64,000 bases of DNA from Rhizobium sp. RU36D (GCF_900176345.1 NZ_FWXU01000011.1:1-64000); one strand, 5' to 3'. Numbered from the stretch's first letter, positions 16,582 to 25,892 are shown. The notes: generated by a model not told the origin, from the sequence alone. Program-made: numbers and translations.

Positions 16582-17778
16582 TCAGCCGGCGGGTTCTTGC
16601 TTCTTTCTCGTGATGTTCGGAAACTGGCCGGATGGTTTCGGAAAACTATCCGCCGGCTGTGTTGCGATCGCGGCAATCTTGCCGAGCGATGCGGCAAGGG
16701 CAGGCGCACCGGCCAGCACCCGGAATGTCACGTCGTAGCGGCGCTCCTCGCCATGATGGAGCCAGATAAGTTCGCCTGTCTCGCGCGCCCGGCCACGGCC
16801 CATCACATGGTCTGTCGAAGGTTCGATACCGAGGGCATAGAGTCCCGATTGCAGGGCCTGCCATTCGAAAAGGCAGGGGAACTGGTCCTTGCGGAATGAT
16901 ACTTCGAGGCCAAGCCCCGCACGGTCGTTGACGAGTGCCACCGGCACCTGTCCGGCCGCATCAGCCACGACGTCATGTTCCCATACCTGTTCGTGAAACC
17001 GCTCCTGCGGCGCCGGCATCCGGTCATAGCCGACATTCTGCGCACGATAATTTTCGCCCTCATGGGCAGCCCACAGAACATCGCGGATCGGCGCGGCATA
17101 ACGCGATCCTTCCGCCAGCACCGGATGGCCGACATTGACGTGATACATATACATATGCGGTGTCGGGCTGAAGCCACGATTGGCAACCCGGTCGGTGATC
17201 CGAATCTCGTCGGTCCCCACCTTCGCCTCGATGCGGCGGGTGAGTTCGAGATGTTCACCGAACACGGCGGCCTGCCGCACGATCCCCTCGCACCAGAGCC
17301 AGCAATCATCGCCGTCCCAGCGTTCGCCATAGCCCGATAGGCGGGCGGGAATGGTGCCGACGCGGCCATGGATCGAATGTTTGACCGTCTGGCGCGGCCG
17401 GTAATTATAGTGGTCCGCCGGTTCCTCGGCCATGAAGAGCGTATGATCGAGGCCGCAGGTGACAAGCAGTCCGGAAAAGGACCGCATCCAGCCCAGGCCA
17501 CCCTCTCCTTCATAATCATGCAGGCCGGGATGGCGAAATCCGGTCGCGGAATGCCAGCCGATCGCCATGCCGTTATGTTCGCAATCGCCGATGTCCATCG
17601 CACGATCGATGAGGACGGTAAAGCGAAGCCCGGTACCGGTGCGGAATTCGAGCAGGCGCACGCCACGTTCGACGCCGTCGCCCAGCGTCATCAGGCGCAC
17701 GCCGGCGAACTGCGACAGGCTGCCCGCATAGGCGGAAAGCTCCCGTCTGGTCCTGCGCTCGCCATAAAGTGTCACCAT
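16582..17778 (-). CDS. DUF4432 family aldose-1-epimerase-like protein
   Basis: This 398-residue beta-rich protein of the DUF4432 / galactose-mutarotase superfamily contains FTVLIDRAMDIGDCEHNG, GLLVTCGLDHT, the SIHGRVGTIPA loop and the central HMYMYHVNVGHPVLAEG segment. Proteins of this group bind sugars or cyclitol-like ligands and are usually encoded with sugar catabolic genes; catalytic roles are mostly unproven. It lies between the TIM-barrel isomerase and the MocD-like gene in the same operon. It may epimerise the anomeric centre or handle the demethylated product. The family assignment is firm, the reaction is not. Confidence 0.82.
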   Translation of the reverse strand: MVTLYGERRTRRELSAYAGSLSQFAGVRLMTLGDGVERGVRLLEFRTGTGLRFTVLIDRAMDIGDCEHNGMAIGWHSATGFRHPGLHDYEGEGGLGWMRSFSGLLVTCGLDHTLFMAEEPADHYNYRPRQTVKHSIHGRVGTIPARLSGYGERWDGDDCWLWCEGIVRQAAVFGEHLELTRRIEAKVGTDEIRITDRVANRGFSPTPHMYMYHVNVGHPVLAEGSRYAAPIRDVLWAAHEGENYRAQNVGYDRMPAPQERFHEQVWEHDVVADAAGQVPVALVNDRAGLGLEVSFRKDQFPCLFEWQALQSGLYALGIEPSTDHVMGRGRARETGELIWLHHGEERRYDVTFRVLAGAPALAASLGKIAAIATQPADSFPKPSGQFPNITRKKQEPAG

Positions 17779-17860
17779 CGCCGCTGCTCCGTCGCTGAAA
17801 CGTCATCTGTCCGACATCGGGCGATTATTCCGCCCGATGTCATTCCTTGTGATCCGGGTT

Positions 17861-18775
17861 TCAGAGGCCCTGGGCCCGGAGCTTGCCGTCCAGGAATGTC
17901 TTGGCGCGCGGTACATCCGACTCTTCCAGATGCTCGATGATGATCGGAATGTTCGGATGCTTCTGCGCCAGCCGCTTCAGGTAGAGATCGTAGTTAAGCG
18001 AGCCGAGGCCCGGGGCAGGCAGTTCGATCTCGCCGACGCCACGGAACGTATGGCTTTCCATCGCATCTGCATCGCCGATATCGGCATGCTTTTCGGATTT
18101 GTCATCGCCCGAGCGCTTGACGTCCTTGGCATGAGCGATCCTGATCTTGTCGGTCAGCGTGTCAAAAACCTGATTGAGGATCTGGTCCATCCGGTCGATA
18201 TTGTGGGTCTCGAAATAGTTGGTCGGATCCATCAGCAGGCCGAGGCCCTGGTGATCGACCTGGGCGAACATCTTCACCGTTTCCTCGACGGAACCGACGA
18301 CATTGTTCACATAGGTTTCGAGCAGGAAGGTCGCGCCGTGATCATAGGCATGTTGCGACAGGTCGGCGATGACCTTGCGGCATTCCTCGAAACCTTCTTC
18401 CGTCTTGTTCTTCGGATGATGAACCCAGTCCGACTCGGTGTTGTAGGTGCCGGTTTCGGAGATCACATAAGGCGTGCCGAGATGTTGTGCATGCCGGATG
18501 ATTTCCTTGAGATAGCCAACACGACGGGCACGTTCGGCCGGATCGGGATGGATGATGTTGGTATAGCCGGAGATACAGCAGATCGGCAGATTGTGATCGC
18601 GGAACGTCTCGCGGATGCGGATGCACTTTTCCTTGGTGATCTGGCCTGCACTCAGATCCATATCCTTGAAATGCAGGTCGAGCTGCACGGTGTTGAAGTT
18701 GAGCGCACGGATCTTCCTTGCAGTCTCTTCGAGGCTGTAGGGGAAATATCCGGTGAAAATGCCGGTCTGCATCAT
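17861..18775 (-). CDS. Sugar phosphate isomerase/epimerase family protein (AP endonuclease 2-like TIM barrel)
   Basis: This 304-residue xylose-isomerase-like TIM barrel has metal-ligand positions visible as Glu in FLLETYVNN, Asp in GLLMDPTNYF, His in IRIAHAKDV and Glu in IIIEHLEE. The family includes IolE, IolI, MocC, tagatose/psicose epimerases and related enzymes. MocC of the rhizopine locus belongs to it, which fits the MocDEF-like neighbours. It probably isomerises or dehydrates the keto product made by the Gfo/Idh enzyme encoded just upstream (26-bp gap). The substrate is not predictable from sequence alone. Confidence 0.87.
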   Translation of the reverse strand: MMQTGIFTGYFPYSLEETARKIRALNFNTVQLDLHFKDMDLSAGQITKEKCIRIRETFRDHNLPICCISGYTNIIHPDPAERARRVGYLKEIIRHAQHLGTPYVISETGTYNTESDWVHHPKNKTEEGFEECRKVIADLSQHAYDHGATFLLETYVNNVVGSVEETVKMFAQVDHQGLGLLMDPTNYFETHNIDRMDQILNQVFDTLTDKIRIAHAKDVKRSGDDKSEKHADIGDADAMESHTFRGVGEIELPAPGLGSLNYDLYLKRLAQKHPNIPIIIEHLEESDVPRAKTFLDGKLRAQGL

Positions 18776-18801
18776 GGTTGAGTCCTCCCTTTGGATCGAA
18801 A

Positions 18802-19890
18802 TCAGATAGCGATATCAGCGAGTTTGACCGCACGCCCTTCGGCCATCGAACGATAGCCGGCCTCCACGAGCGCCATGGTCTTGACATTGTCGGCAACCGA
18901 AAGTGCCGGGGCCTCGCCGGAGCGAAGCGCATATTGCAGCTGTTCCATCACGCCGATGAAGGCATGCGGGAACCACATCGTGTCCCATTTGGGCGAGACC
19001 CATTTGCCGCCGGTGGTCTTCTTCGACGCATAGGTCAGCGTCGAGGGCGAACCATCCGGCCAGCCGATCGTGCCCTGCGCGACGCCATCGGTGCCTTCCA
19101 CGCGCCACTTGATGTAGATGTCGCTGTCGAAGCCTTCCTCGCGCGGACCCGACCAGACATCTTCGAGCGACACCGCAAGGACATTATTGGGGAATTTCAG
19201 CGTCGAGACGGTCACGCCGTCGCTATGGTCGAACCGGGTGCGCGGATCGGTACGGGCTGCGGTATAGATTTCATCGGGATCGCCGAACAGGAAGCGCAGC
19301 ACATCGAGATGATGCACACTCATATTGGCAAGCGTCAGCCGGTCGTAATCCTCAAGAAAGCCCTGCCAGTGGGGGATCGCGCGCATCTCGATCGTGGCGA
19401 TGACCACCTGGCCGAGTTCGCCGCGATCGAGAATTTCCTTCAACACCCGCATGGACTGGTCATAGCGCATGTTCTGGTTGACCGAGATGATCTTGCCGGC
19501 CGCCTTTGCCTCGTCGCGCAGCTTCTTCGCCTCTTCAAGCGACAGCGCCAGTGGCTTCTGGGCGAGGATCGCCTTGATATGCGGTGTGGCAAGCGCCTTG
19601 CGGATCAGGTCCGGCTGCTGATCCGGCGGATAGGCAATATCGATGATCTCGATCGAAGGATCGGCAATCAGCGCCTCCGGCGTCTCGTGCACGGTCGGAA
19701 TGTCCCAGCGCTTGGCGACCTCAGCAGCGCGCGGCCTCGTACGCGACGCGATGGCGGCCACAGTGAAACCGGCCATCTTGTAGGCGGCAAGATGGCATTC
19801 CGCCATGATCATGCCGGCGCCGATGCAGCCGATGCGATAGCCCTTTTCCCGAACATTGACATCAGGATGAAATGGCTCAGCCTTCGTCAT
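18802..19890 (-). CDS. Gfo/Idh/MocA family NAD(P)-dependent oxidoreductase
   Basis: This 362-residue dehydrogenase has an N-terminal Rossmann fold (YRIGCIGAGMIMAECHL) and the conserved lysine in a QKPLAL segment, a variant of the usual EKP. The C-terminal alpha/beta domain contains the catalytic-site MSVHHLDVLRFL. The family oxidises a hydroxyl of sugars or inositols; MocA of rhizopine catabolism and inositol dehydrogenase are members. It is the first catabolic gene after the five transport genes. In context it most likely oxidises the imported polyol or cyclitol, before or after demethylation. Confidence 0.9.
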   Translation of the reverse strand: MTKAEPFHPDVNVREKGYRIGCIGAGMIMAECHLAAYKMAGFTVAAIASRTRPRAAEVAKRWDIPTVHETPEALIADPSIEIIDIAYPPDQQPDLIRKALATPHIKAILAQKPLALSLEEAKKLRDEAKAAGKIISVNQNMRYDQSMRVLKEILDRGELGQVVIATIEMRAIPHWQGFLEDYDRLTLANMSVHHLDVLRFLFGDPDEIYTAARTDPRTRFDHSDGVTVSTLKFPNNVLAVSLEDVWSGPREEGFDSDIYIKWRVEGTDGVAQGTIGWPDGSPSTLTYASKKTTGGKWVSPKWDTMWFPHAFIGVMEQLQYALRSGEAPALSVADNVKTMALVEAGYRSMAEGRAVKLADIAI

Positions 19891-19903
19891 CTTCTCCTCC
19901 CCT

Positions 19904-20968
19904 TCACAGATTTTGCAGTTTCGGCAGGGCCCTCCCGGCCCTGTCGAAATAGAACATGCGCGCCGGCTCGCACGCGAGCCCCACGTAACTGTTGAGCCGG
20001 ATCTGCGGCTGACCGCGCATCAGGGCCCGAAGCCGGATAGGACCGCTTTCAAGCGTGACGACCGTATGGCCGCCGAGCGGCTCGACTTCGAAGACCCACG
20101 CTTGGTTCGCCGCTCCACTATCGGCTCCGACCTTGAGGTCTTCCGGCCGGATGCCGATGCCGACCGCACCATCCGGAATCCGCGCCGGATCGAGTTGCAA
20201 GGCGCCGGCGGCAGCCGATGGTGTCGGTCCAGCCTCGATCGACAGAATGTTGATCTGCGGTGAGCCCAGAAGCCCTGCCACATAGCGATTGGCTGGATTG
20301 TCGTAGATTGCTTGCGGCGTATCTATCTGGCGGATGGCGCCATGTTCGAGCATCGCCATCCGGTCCGCCACCGACATCACCTCTTCCTGGTCATGCGTCA
20401 CATAGACCAGCGTATGACCTAGCTCGCGCTGGATGCGCTTGAGTTCGACGCGGGTTTCCTCGCGCAGCCGCGCATCGAGCGCTGAGATTGGATCATCCAT
20501 TAGATAGGCGACCGGATCGCGCACAAGAGCCCGGGCGATTGCCACGCGCTGTCGCTCGCCGCCGGAGAGATGGGCCGGCATCTTGTGCAAGAGATGCGAG
20601 ATATGGAGCTTTTCGGCGACGCTTGCGACGCGTCTGGCGATCGCATCGGGCGCCACCTTCCGCTCGACCAGCGGAAAGCGCACATTGTCGCCGGCCGTCA
20701 TATGCGGAAAGAGCGCCAGGTTCTGGAACACCATCGCGACGTTGCGCGCCGGCGCCGGTACATGGGTTACAGGCTTGCCGTCGATGAGGATTTCGCCCCT
20801 GTCCGGCATTTCGAGGCCGAGGATCAGCTTCAGAATCGTCGATTTGCCTGAGAGCGGTGGCCCGAACAGACAGAAGAATTCATTGTCGCCGATCTCGAAG
20901 CTGACATCGTCGACGGCGATCTTGTCGCCATAGCGTTTGGTGACATTTTCGAAGCGGATGGTCGCCAT
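19904..20968 (-). CDS. ABC transporter ATPase 1 (MalK/UgpC type), degenerate Walker B
   Basis: This 354-residue ATPase has a C-terminal regulatory/TOBE region (IGIRPEDL). The Walker A is GPPLSGKST and the signature is a normal LSGGERQR. In the Walker B the catalytic glutamate is replaced by aspartate (YLMDDPISALD, where LLDEP is usual), and the GAT codon at that position is clear. It is encoded next to a second, different ATPase; together with two permeases and a large binding protein this resembles the GlpSTPQV layout of Rhizobium. The start at 20968 (MATIRFENV) gives the standard N-terminus; the longer frame overlaps ATPase 2. Confidence 0.9.
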   Translation of the reverse strand: MATIRFENVTKRYGDKIAVDDVSFEIGDNEFFCLFGPPLSGKSTILKLILGLEMPDRGEILIDGKPVTHVPAPARNVAMVFQNLALFPHMTAGDNVRFPLVERKVAPDAIARRVASVAEKLHISHLLHKMPAHLSGGERQRVAIARALVRDPVAYLMDDPISALDARLREETRVELKRIQRELGHTLVYVTHDQEEVMSVADRMAMLEHGAIRQIDTPQAIYDNPANRYVAGLLGSPQINILSIEAGPTPSAAAGALQLDPARIPDGAVGIGIRPEDLKVGADSGAANQAWVFEVEPLGGHTVVTLESGPIRLRALMRGQPQIRLNSYVGLACEPARMFYFDRAGRALPKLQNL

Positions 20969-20972
20969 GGTA

Positions 20973-22067
20973 TCAAGCCTCCCCGATCGCCATGCCGGTG
21001 TCGGCATCGAACAGTCTCACGCCTTCGCTGGCGAGCGCCACGGGCGCCATCTTGCCGGCCTCTATCCCTTCGCCATTGTCAATCACTGCCTTGGCGAGCG
21101 TGCGTTCGGCGCCGAAATGCAGCGTCGTGCGCGCGCCGATCCGCTCGACGAACAACACCGGTAGCGAGATACCGCCACCCTGTCGGTCAATCGACACCTG
21201 TTCGGGCCTGAAACCGAACCACACATCGGCGCGCTTGCGGCGCCGTAGAGCAGCGGCAAGCCCGCGTGGCAGCACCGGAGACAGGCCGAGCTGGCCGAGA
21301 TCGATACGGATTTCAGCGCTCTCTTCGGTAACCGTACCACGGATGAGGTTCATGCCCGGCGCCCCGATGAAATTGGCAACAAATAGGTTGGCCGGATGGT
21401 TGTAGACCTCGAGCGGTGTACCCACCTGCTGCAGCACCCCGTGATCCATCACCGCGATCCGGTCGGCCATCGTCATGGCTTCGAGCTGGTCATGGGTGAC
21501 ATAGACCATGGTCTGGCGGAACTGCCGCTGCAGATGCTTGAGTTCGGTGCGCATGACAGAGCGGAAGGCGGCGTCGACATTGGAGAGTGGCTCGTCGAGC
21601 AGGAAGATTGCCGGTTCGACGATTGCCGAACGGCCGATCGCCAACCGCTGCAGGATATTGACCGAGAGTTTCGCCGAGGGCTTGTCAAGCAGTTCGGTGA
21701 GCTGCAGGAACTCCGCCATCTGCCTGACGCGGCGGTTGATTTCAGCTGCCGGCAACCGGCGCATCTTCAGGCCGAAGGCGAGGTTGTCGCGCACCGTCAT
21801 ATGGGTGAAGATCGCATAGTTCTGAAAGACGAAACCGACCCCGCGCCTACCCATCGGCACGTCGATCATATCGCGACCGTCGAAGAGAATGCGGCCACCG
21901 GTCGGCCGTTCCATGCCGGCGATCATGTTCATCGTCGTCGACTTGCCGCAGCCGGAGGGTCCGAGCAGCGCCACGAACTCGCCGTCGGCGATCTTCAGGT
22001 CCATGGTCTTCAGGGCCTGGAAGGCACCGAAACTCTTTTCGAGATTTTCGAGATGGATCGACGTCAT
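20973..22067 (-). CDS. ABC transporter ATPase 2 (MalK/UgpC type), degenerate signature motif
   Basis: This 364-residue ATPase has a consensus Walker A (GPSGCGKST) and Walker B (FLLDEPLSNVD), but its signature motif is LSVNILQR instead of LSGGQQQR. Combined with ATPase 1, the heterodimer would have one intact site (this Walker A/B with the partner's LSGGE) and one degenerate site (partner's Asp Walker B with this LSVNI). GGAGG lies ten bases upstream of the ATG at 22067. It is followed by ATPase 1 with a 4-bp gap and preceded directly by a permease gene. Confidence 0.9.
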   Translation of the reverse strand: MTSIHLENLEKSFGAFQALKTMDLKIADGEFVALLGPSGCGKSTTMNMIAGMERPTGGRILFDGRDMIDVPMGRRGVGFVFQNYAIFTHMTVRDNLAFGLKMRRLPAAEINRRVRQMAEFLQLTELLDKPSAKLSVNILQRLAIGRSAIVEPAIFLLDEPLSNVDAAFRSVMRTELKHLQRQFRQTMVYVTHDQLEAMTMADRIAVMDHGVLQQVGTPLEVYNHPANLFVANFIGAPGMNLIRGTVTEESAEIRIDLGQLGLSPVLPRGLAAALRRRKRADVWFGFRPEQVSIDRQGGGISLPVLFVERIGARTTLHFGAERTLAKAVIDNGEGIEAGKMAPVALASEGVRLFDADTGMAIGEA

Positions 22068-22068
22068 G

Positions 22069-23010
22069 TCAGGCCTCCGCACGCGCCTTGTTCATCCGGG
22101 ATATCGCCAGGGAAACAAGGATGGAGAGAACGATGAGGATGACGAGCGCGATCGCCGCGACATAGCCCCAGATAAGATCCTGCTGGGTGACCTTGTAGAT
22201 ATAGACGGATATCGTCTCGGTCGCGACACCCGGGCCGCCGCCTGTCATGATGAAGAGCGTGTCAAAGATCTTGAAATTCTCGATGACGCGGATGGCAAGC
22301 GCGATCAGGATAATCGTCTTCATGCGTGGCAGCATGATGTAGCGGAAGCGTTGCGGCCAGGAAGCGCCGAGCAGGCTTGCCGCTTTCAGCTGGTCCTCCG
22401 GCACGCCGACGAGGCCGGCTAAGAGGATGAGGAACATCAAGGGCGTCCATTGCCAGATATCGGCGATCATCACCGCGATCAGCGCCGTTCCGGGGCTTGA
22501 TAGCCAGGCAAGGGCCACTGGCTGGCCGGTGAGCGCCGAAATCAGCATATTCACCGGCCCACCCGACTGGAAGAGCATGAAGAACATGTAGCCGGCCACG
22601 GCAGGCACCACCATCATCGGCATCAGCAGTATCGAGTAGAACACTCGCTTGCCCGGAAAGTCCTGCACGAAGAGGATCGCGAGCCCGAGCCCGAGCAGGA
22701 ACTCGACCGGCACGCAGACCAGCATGATCAGCGCAGTGCGACCGAGCGCGCCGAAGAAGCGGTTGTCCGTCATCAGATCGGTGTAGTTGGCGAAGGTATT
22801 CCAGCTTTCCCAGGCCATCCACCAGCCGGTGCCATCGAGCGGCGACCAGTCGGTGAGCGAGATATAAAGCTGCATCAGAAGCGGGAAGACCGAGATAAAC
22901 AGCACCAGGATCTGGGCCGGAAGCGTCAACCACAGTCCAAGGCGGCGGCCTTCGTCGGCATCCGTCGCCGCGTTGCTGGATGGAGATACGGTCTGATCGA
23001 GAGCTGGCAT
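22069..23010 (-). CDS. Sugar-type ABC transporter permease 1 (MalF/UgpA type)
   Basis: This 313-residue membrane protein has six predicted transmembrane segments and the EAA-loop (LKAASLLGASWPQRFRYIML, then P) that docks on the ATPase. The start at 23010 is preceded by GGGAGGA. A longer open frame into the upstream permease is not homologous. It partners permease 2, encoded 38 bp upstream. The substrate follows from the binding protein and operon context: a polyol, cyclitol or sugar, possibly methoxylated. Confidence 0.9.
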   Translation of the reverse strand: MPALDQTVSPSSNAATDADEGRRLGLWLTLPAQILVLFISVFPLLMQLYISLTDWSPLDGTGWWMAWESWNTFANYTDLMTDNRFFGALGRTALIMLVCVPVEFLLGLGLAILFVQDFPGKRVFYSILLMPMMVVPAVAGYMFFMLFQSGGPVNMLISALTGQPVALAWLSSPGTALIAVMIADIWQWTPLMFLILLAGLVGVPEDQLKAASLLGASWPQRFRYIMLPRMKTIILIALAIRVIENFKIFDTLFIMTGGGPGVATETISVYIYKVTQQDLIWGYVAAIALVILIVLSILVSLAISRMNKARAEA

Positions 23011-23048
23011 GACGCTCTGTCCTCCCTGTTCAAGACGATGGTCGAGGC

Positions 23049-23915
23049 TCATTGCTTCAGCGCCCCGAATGTCAGCCCCCGCACCAGATGGCGCTGGATG
23101 GCGATACCCATAAGGACGGGCGGCACGGCGGCGATGAGACCGAGCGCGGCCTTGGCGCCATAGAGCTGTCCGGTCATCGAGGAGGAGAGGGAGGCCATAT
23201 AGACCGGGATCGTTACCCATTCCCGGGTGGTCAGAAGCAGGCCAATCAGATAGTCCGACCAGTTGAGAATGAAGACGAAGAGGGCTGAGCTTGCGAGCGG
23301 CGCGCGCATCATTGGCAGCGTGATCTTGGTGAAGACGCGCCAGCGCGAACAGCCTTCCACCCGCGCCGCGTCCTCGATTTCGCGCGGCATGTCGTCAAAG
23401 AAGGTCTTCATCAGCCAGAAGGCGAATGGCAGCGTGACGATGCCATAGATCAGCGCGAGGCCCCACCAAGTATCGACCATGTTGAAGAAGGCCCACATGA
23501 TCATGACCGGGATCATGACGGCCATCGGCGGAAACAGCCGGAGCTGGATCAGCGCCAGCGGCAGATTCCCGCCAGATCCGAAGCGCGACAGGCCATAGGC
23601 GGCCGATGTGCCGAACACCATGGCGATAAGCGTGCCGAACACAGCCGAAAGCAGCGAGGCGAGAATGGGCTTGGCCGCGGTCTTGTCGAGCGCGACGATC
23701 AGTTCGCTCGAGGATTGCCCAAAAATGAAGCGGAAATTGTCGAGCGTCGGCTGTCTGGGCCACCAGGTCAACTGATCGCCCGTCGCCGTCCATTCGGCGA
23801 TCGGCTTGAAGGCCATCGAGGCCATCCAGAGAATGGGGACGAGCGTGATAGCCAACGCCGCGCAAATGGCGAGATAGCGAAGACACTCAAGGGCAAACGA
23901 ACGATGCATGGCCAT
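23049..23915 (-). CDS. Sugar-type ABC transporter permease 2 (MalG/UgpE type)
   Basis: This 288-residue inner-membrane permease has six predicted segments and a MalG-type EAA loop ([20 protein letters not shown], then TLP). It ends with the family's usual hydrophobic helix and a short GLTFGALK tail. Two close ATGs exist (23915, 23909); I took the longer. It follows the binding-protein gene across a 72-bp gap that holds a strong hairpin. Confidence 0.9.
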   Translation of the reverse strand: MAMHRSFALECLRYLAICAALAITLVPILWMASMAFKPIAEWTATGDQLTWWPRQPTLDNFRFIFGQSSSELIVALDKTAAKPILASLLSAVFGTLIAMVFGTSAAYGLSRFGSGGNLPLALIQLRLFPPMAVMIPVMIMWAFFNMVDTWWGLALIYGIVTLPFAFWLMKTFFDDMPREIEDAARVEGCSRWRVFTKITLPMMRAPLASSALFVFILNWSDYLIGLLLTTREWVTIPVYMASLSSSMTGQLYGAKAALGLIAAVPPVLMGIAIQRHLVRGLTFGALKQ

Positions 23916-23936
23916 CAACTGTGATTGTTGGAGATC

Positions 23937-23958
23937 GGAGGGGCGAAAACGCCCCTCC
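23937..23958 (-). promoter_or_regulatory. Intercistronic hairpin after the binding-protein gene
   Basis: GGAGGGGCG-AAAA-CGCCCCTCC (9-bp perfect arms, tetraloop) lies between the binding-protein stop and the first permease start. There is no T-run after it in the direction of transcription. It probably protects the upstream mRNA, which would raise binding protein over membrane components. Confidence 0.72.
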
Positions 23959-23987
23959 ATGCCCGGGGAGAAAAACTGTGCAGTCGA

Positions 23988-25592
23988 TCAATCGACCACG
24001 GTCGGCCAGGCAGCCATGTTCGCCTTGACGGCACTGACAAGCTTGTCTTCGCCGATGCGCCGGGCGATGCGCTTCCATTCCTTTTCGGTGTCTGCCATCG
24101 CCTGTTCCGGTGTCTTGGCCTTGGTCAGCGATGCGACGAGGTTCTCGTCGAGCGCATTGTGGAAGGCAGTCGCACCCGGATAGTTGATGGTTGGCACGGC
24201 GCGCGCCACGCTCTCGCGGACGATATCCATGTGGTAGTCGTGGTAGGTCTGGCGCACGAGCGGATCGGAAAAGTTCGACAGCTGGAACGGATCGAAGTAA
24301 CCGCCCGGATTGGCCGTCATCCACGAATAGATCCGGCTCGAACCGAGCCATTGCAGCAGAAGATAACAGGCTTCCGGATGCTTGGACTGCGACGAGATCG
24401 AAGCCGACAGGTTGAGCCAGAGCACGGTGCGGCGGATCAGCTTGCCATCGACATCGCGGCCCGGCGGCAGCATGGAACCCACCTTGCCGGTGACCTTGGA
24501 GCCGGTATTGCCGGCATTGTCGAGGAATTTCGGCAGGTTGGAGAAGGCGCAGGTCATCGCCGCACCGCCATTGGCGAAATTGCCATATTGTTCCGGCCAG
24601 CCCCAGGAGATCGCATCCGGCGAGTGATGCGACAGCGATTCCACATATTCCAGCGTGGCGGCATAGCCGGCCTCGGAATTGATCAGCGGATTTCCGCTTT
24701 CATCGAACAGGAACTGGTTCGGATTGCCCATCGAAACATAGCGCTGATACCAGTTGGTATAGCCCCAGCCCTGGTTGCGCAGGTCGGTCGACCCGAACAG
24801 ACCCTTGTCCGGACGGTGGAAGAAGGCCGCAATCTCGGAATGTTCCTTCCAGGTCCGCGGTGGCTTCAGTTCATAGCCATGCTTGTCGGCGAAGGCCTTC
24901 TTCTCGGCCTCGTCGTTGAAGAGATCGGTGCGGTAGTTCCAGGTTTGGAAGTCACCATCCAGCGACACACCATAGGTCGAACCATTATACTGGTTGAGCA
25001 GCGAAACGCCTTGCTTGCCGTTGACGTAACCGCGCTCCGGATCGTCCCATTCCGGCTTGTGTGCCGCAACGAAATCGTCGAGATTGAGGATGCCGCCGGT
25101 TTCAGCGAGATCGCCCAGACGGTTCCATTCAACGGCATAGATGTCGAACGCCCCACCCTTGGTGGAGATATCCTGCATCGTCTTGGTGAATTCCTGTCCG
25201 TTCGGAACGCCGACGATCTCAAGCTTGATTCCGGTTTCCTTTTCCCACAGATCCTTGATCGAGGGCGCGCCCTTCGGGAAAGGCTGCGTCAATTGCCCGA
25301 TCGAACCGTCAGACAGGCCGAGAACGATCCGTTCCGGCGATTTGCCGGCTGCCTTGAGAGCCTTGGCTGCTTCCACGGCCCGGCCTTCGGGCGTCTCCGC
25401 GCCATACTGGTACCGTTCGGCTCCGTCAAATCCGGTCGGTCCGCCAATCATGCCTGGCGCCAGTGCGTCCGCAGCAAAGGCCCGACCCGGCCGGATGAAT
25501 TGCGGTGCAATACCAATGGCGGCTGTCAGCACAGCCGCCTTGCCGCCACTGGCCAACAGGCCACGACGGGTCATTTCAAGTCTTGAGACCAT
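23988..25592 (-). CDS. Extracellular solute-binding protein, large (Tat-exported, GlpV-like)
   Basis: This 534-residue binding protein is larger than the usual 420-residue sugar-binding protein. A twin-arginine signal (MTRRGLLASGGKAAVL) ends near GRAFAA. The size, the two-ATPase transporter and the general layout match the GlpV group of the Rhizobium glycerol-3-phosphate system, but glycerol phosphate is unlikely given the catabolic genes downstream. GGGAGG precedes the ATG at 25592; the open frame continues further upstream without homology. It is the first gene of the operon, facing the LacI-type regulator. Tat export implies folding before export. Confidence 0.88.
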   Translation of the reverse strand: MVSRLEMTRRGLLASGGKAAVLTAAIGIAPQFIRPGRAFAADALAPGMIGGPTGFDGAERYQYGAETPEGRAVEAAKALKAAGKSPERIVLGLSDGSIGQLTQPFPKGAPSIKDLWEKETGIKLEIVGVPNGQEFTKTMQDISTKGGAFDIYAVEWNRLGDLAETGGILNLDDFVAAHKPEWDDPERGYVNGKQGVSLLNQYNGSTYGVSLDGDFQTWNYRTDLFNDEAEKKAFADKHGYELKPPRTWKEHSEIAAFFHRPDKGLFGSTDLRNQGWGYTNWYQRYVSMGNPNQFLFDESGNPLINSEAGYAATLEYVESLSHHSPDAISWGWPEQYGNFANGGAAMTCAFSNLPKFLDNAGNTGSKVTGKVGSMLPPGRDVDGKLIRRTVLWLNLSASISSQSKHPEACYLLLQWLGSSRIYSWMTANPGGYFDPFQLSNFSDPLVRQTYHDYHMDIVRESVARAVPTINYPGATAFHNALDENLVASLTKAKTPEQAMADTEKEWKRIARRIGEDKLVSAVKANMAAWPTVVD

Positions 25593-25664
25593 CTTATCCT
25601 CCCACCGGGCAGACCTCCTTCCGCCCAATGATGAGGAAAATGACGACCATTATGATGACTGTCA

Positions 25665-25684
25665 ACATCATTTTGCATCAAATT
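25665..25684. promoter_or_regulatory. Operator copy 1 (20-bp repeat) near binding-protein promoter
   Basis: ACATCATTTTGCATCAAATT matches a second copy at 25858-25877 (ACATCATTTCACATCAAAAT) at 17 of 20 positions, in the same orientation. An overlapping inverted repeat ATCAAAT (25677-25683) / ATTTGAT (25701-25707), with ATGCAT almost at its centre, follows. It lies about 75 bp upstream of the transporter operon and is a good candidate binding site for the adjacent LacI-type protein. Confidence 0.6.
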
Positions 25685-25857
25685 CATCATGCATCGCATC
25701 ATTTGATTGCATTCAGGCGTAACCTTGCAAATCAATTCGTTGATAAATAAGCGCTTTACCCGTTCGATTGAAGGAATGAGCCTGACAGATCCCCGTTCAA
25801 ATCGGGGATATCAACGCATCAACTGATTTTAAGATTGCTTTTGCCGTCAGTTGAACT

Positions 25858-25877
25858 ACATCATTTCACATCAAAAT
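25858..25877. promoter_or_regulatory. Operator copy 2 (20-bp repeat) just upstream of the LacI-type gene
   Basis: This second copy of the 20-bp repeat ends 15 bp before the GTG start of the regulator. A separate perfect inverted repeat, TCAACTGA (25819-25826) / TCAGTTGA (25847-25854), lies just upstream. The arrangement suggests autoregulation and possible looping with copy 1, about 190 bp away. Pairing with the regulator is inferred from position. Confidence 0.55.
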
Positions 25878-25892
25878 ATAAAGGCAGAGGCC

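Noticed and set aside
23925-25586. A 553-codon plus-strand open frame opposite the binding-protein gene
   Set aside because: It is antisense to a Tat-exported binding protein with clear motifs. Long antisense frames are common in GC-rich coding sequence and it has no recognisable domain.
19904-25592. Annotation as a glycerol-3-phosphate (GlpSTPQV) transporter
   Set aside because: The layout and the large binding protein are similar, but no glycerol-phosphate metabolism gene is present and all co-operonic enzymes point to a polyol, cyclitol or sugar. I kept a general call.
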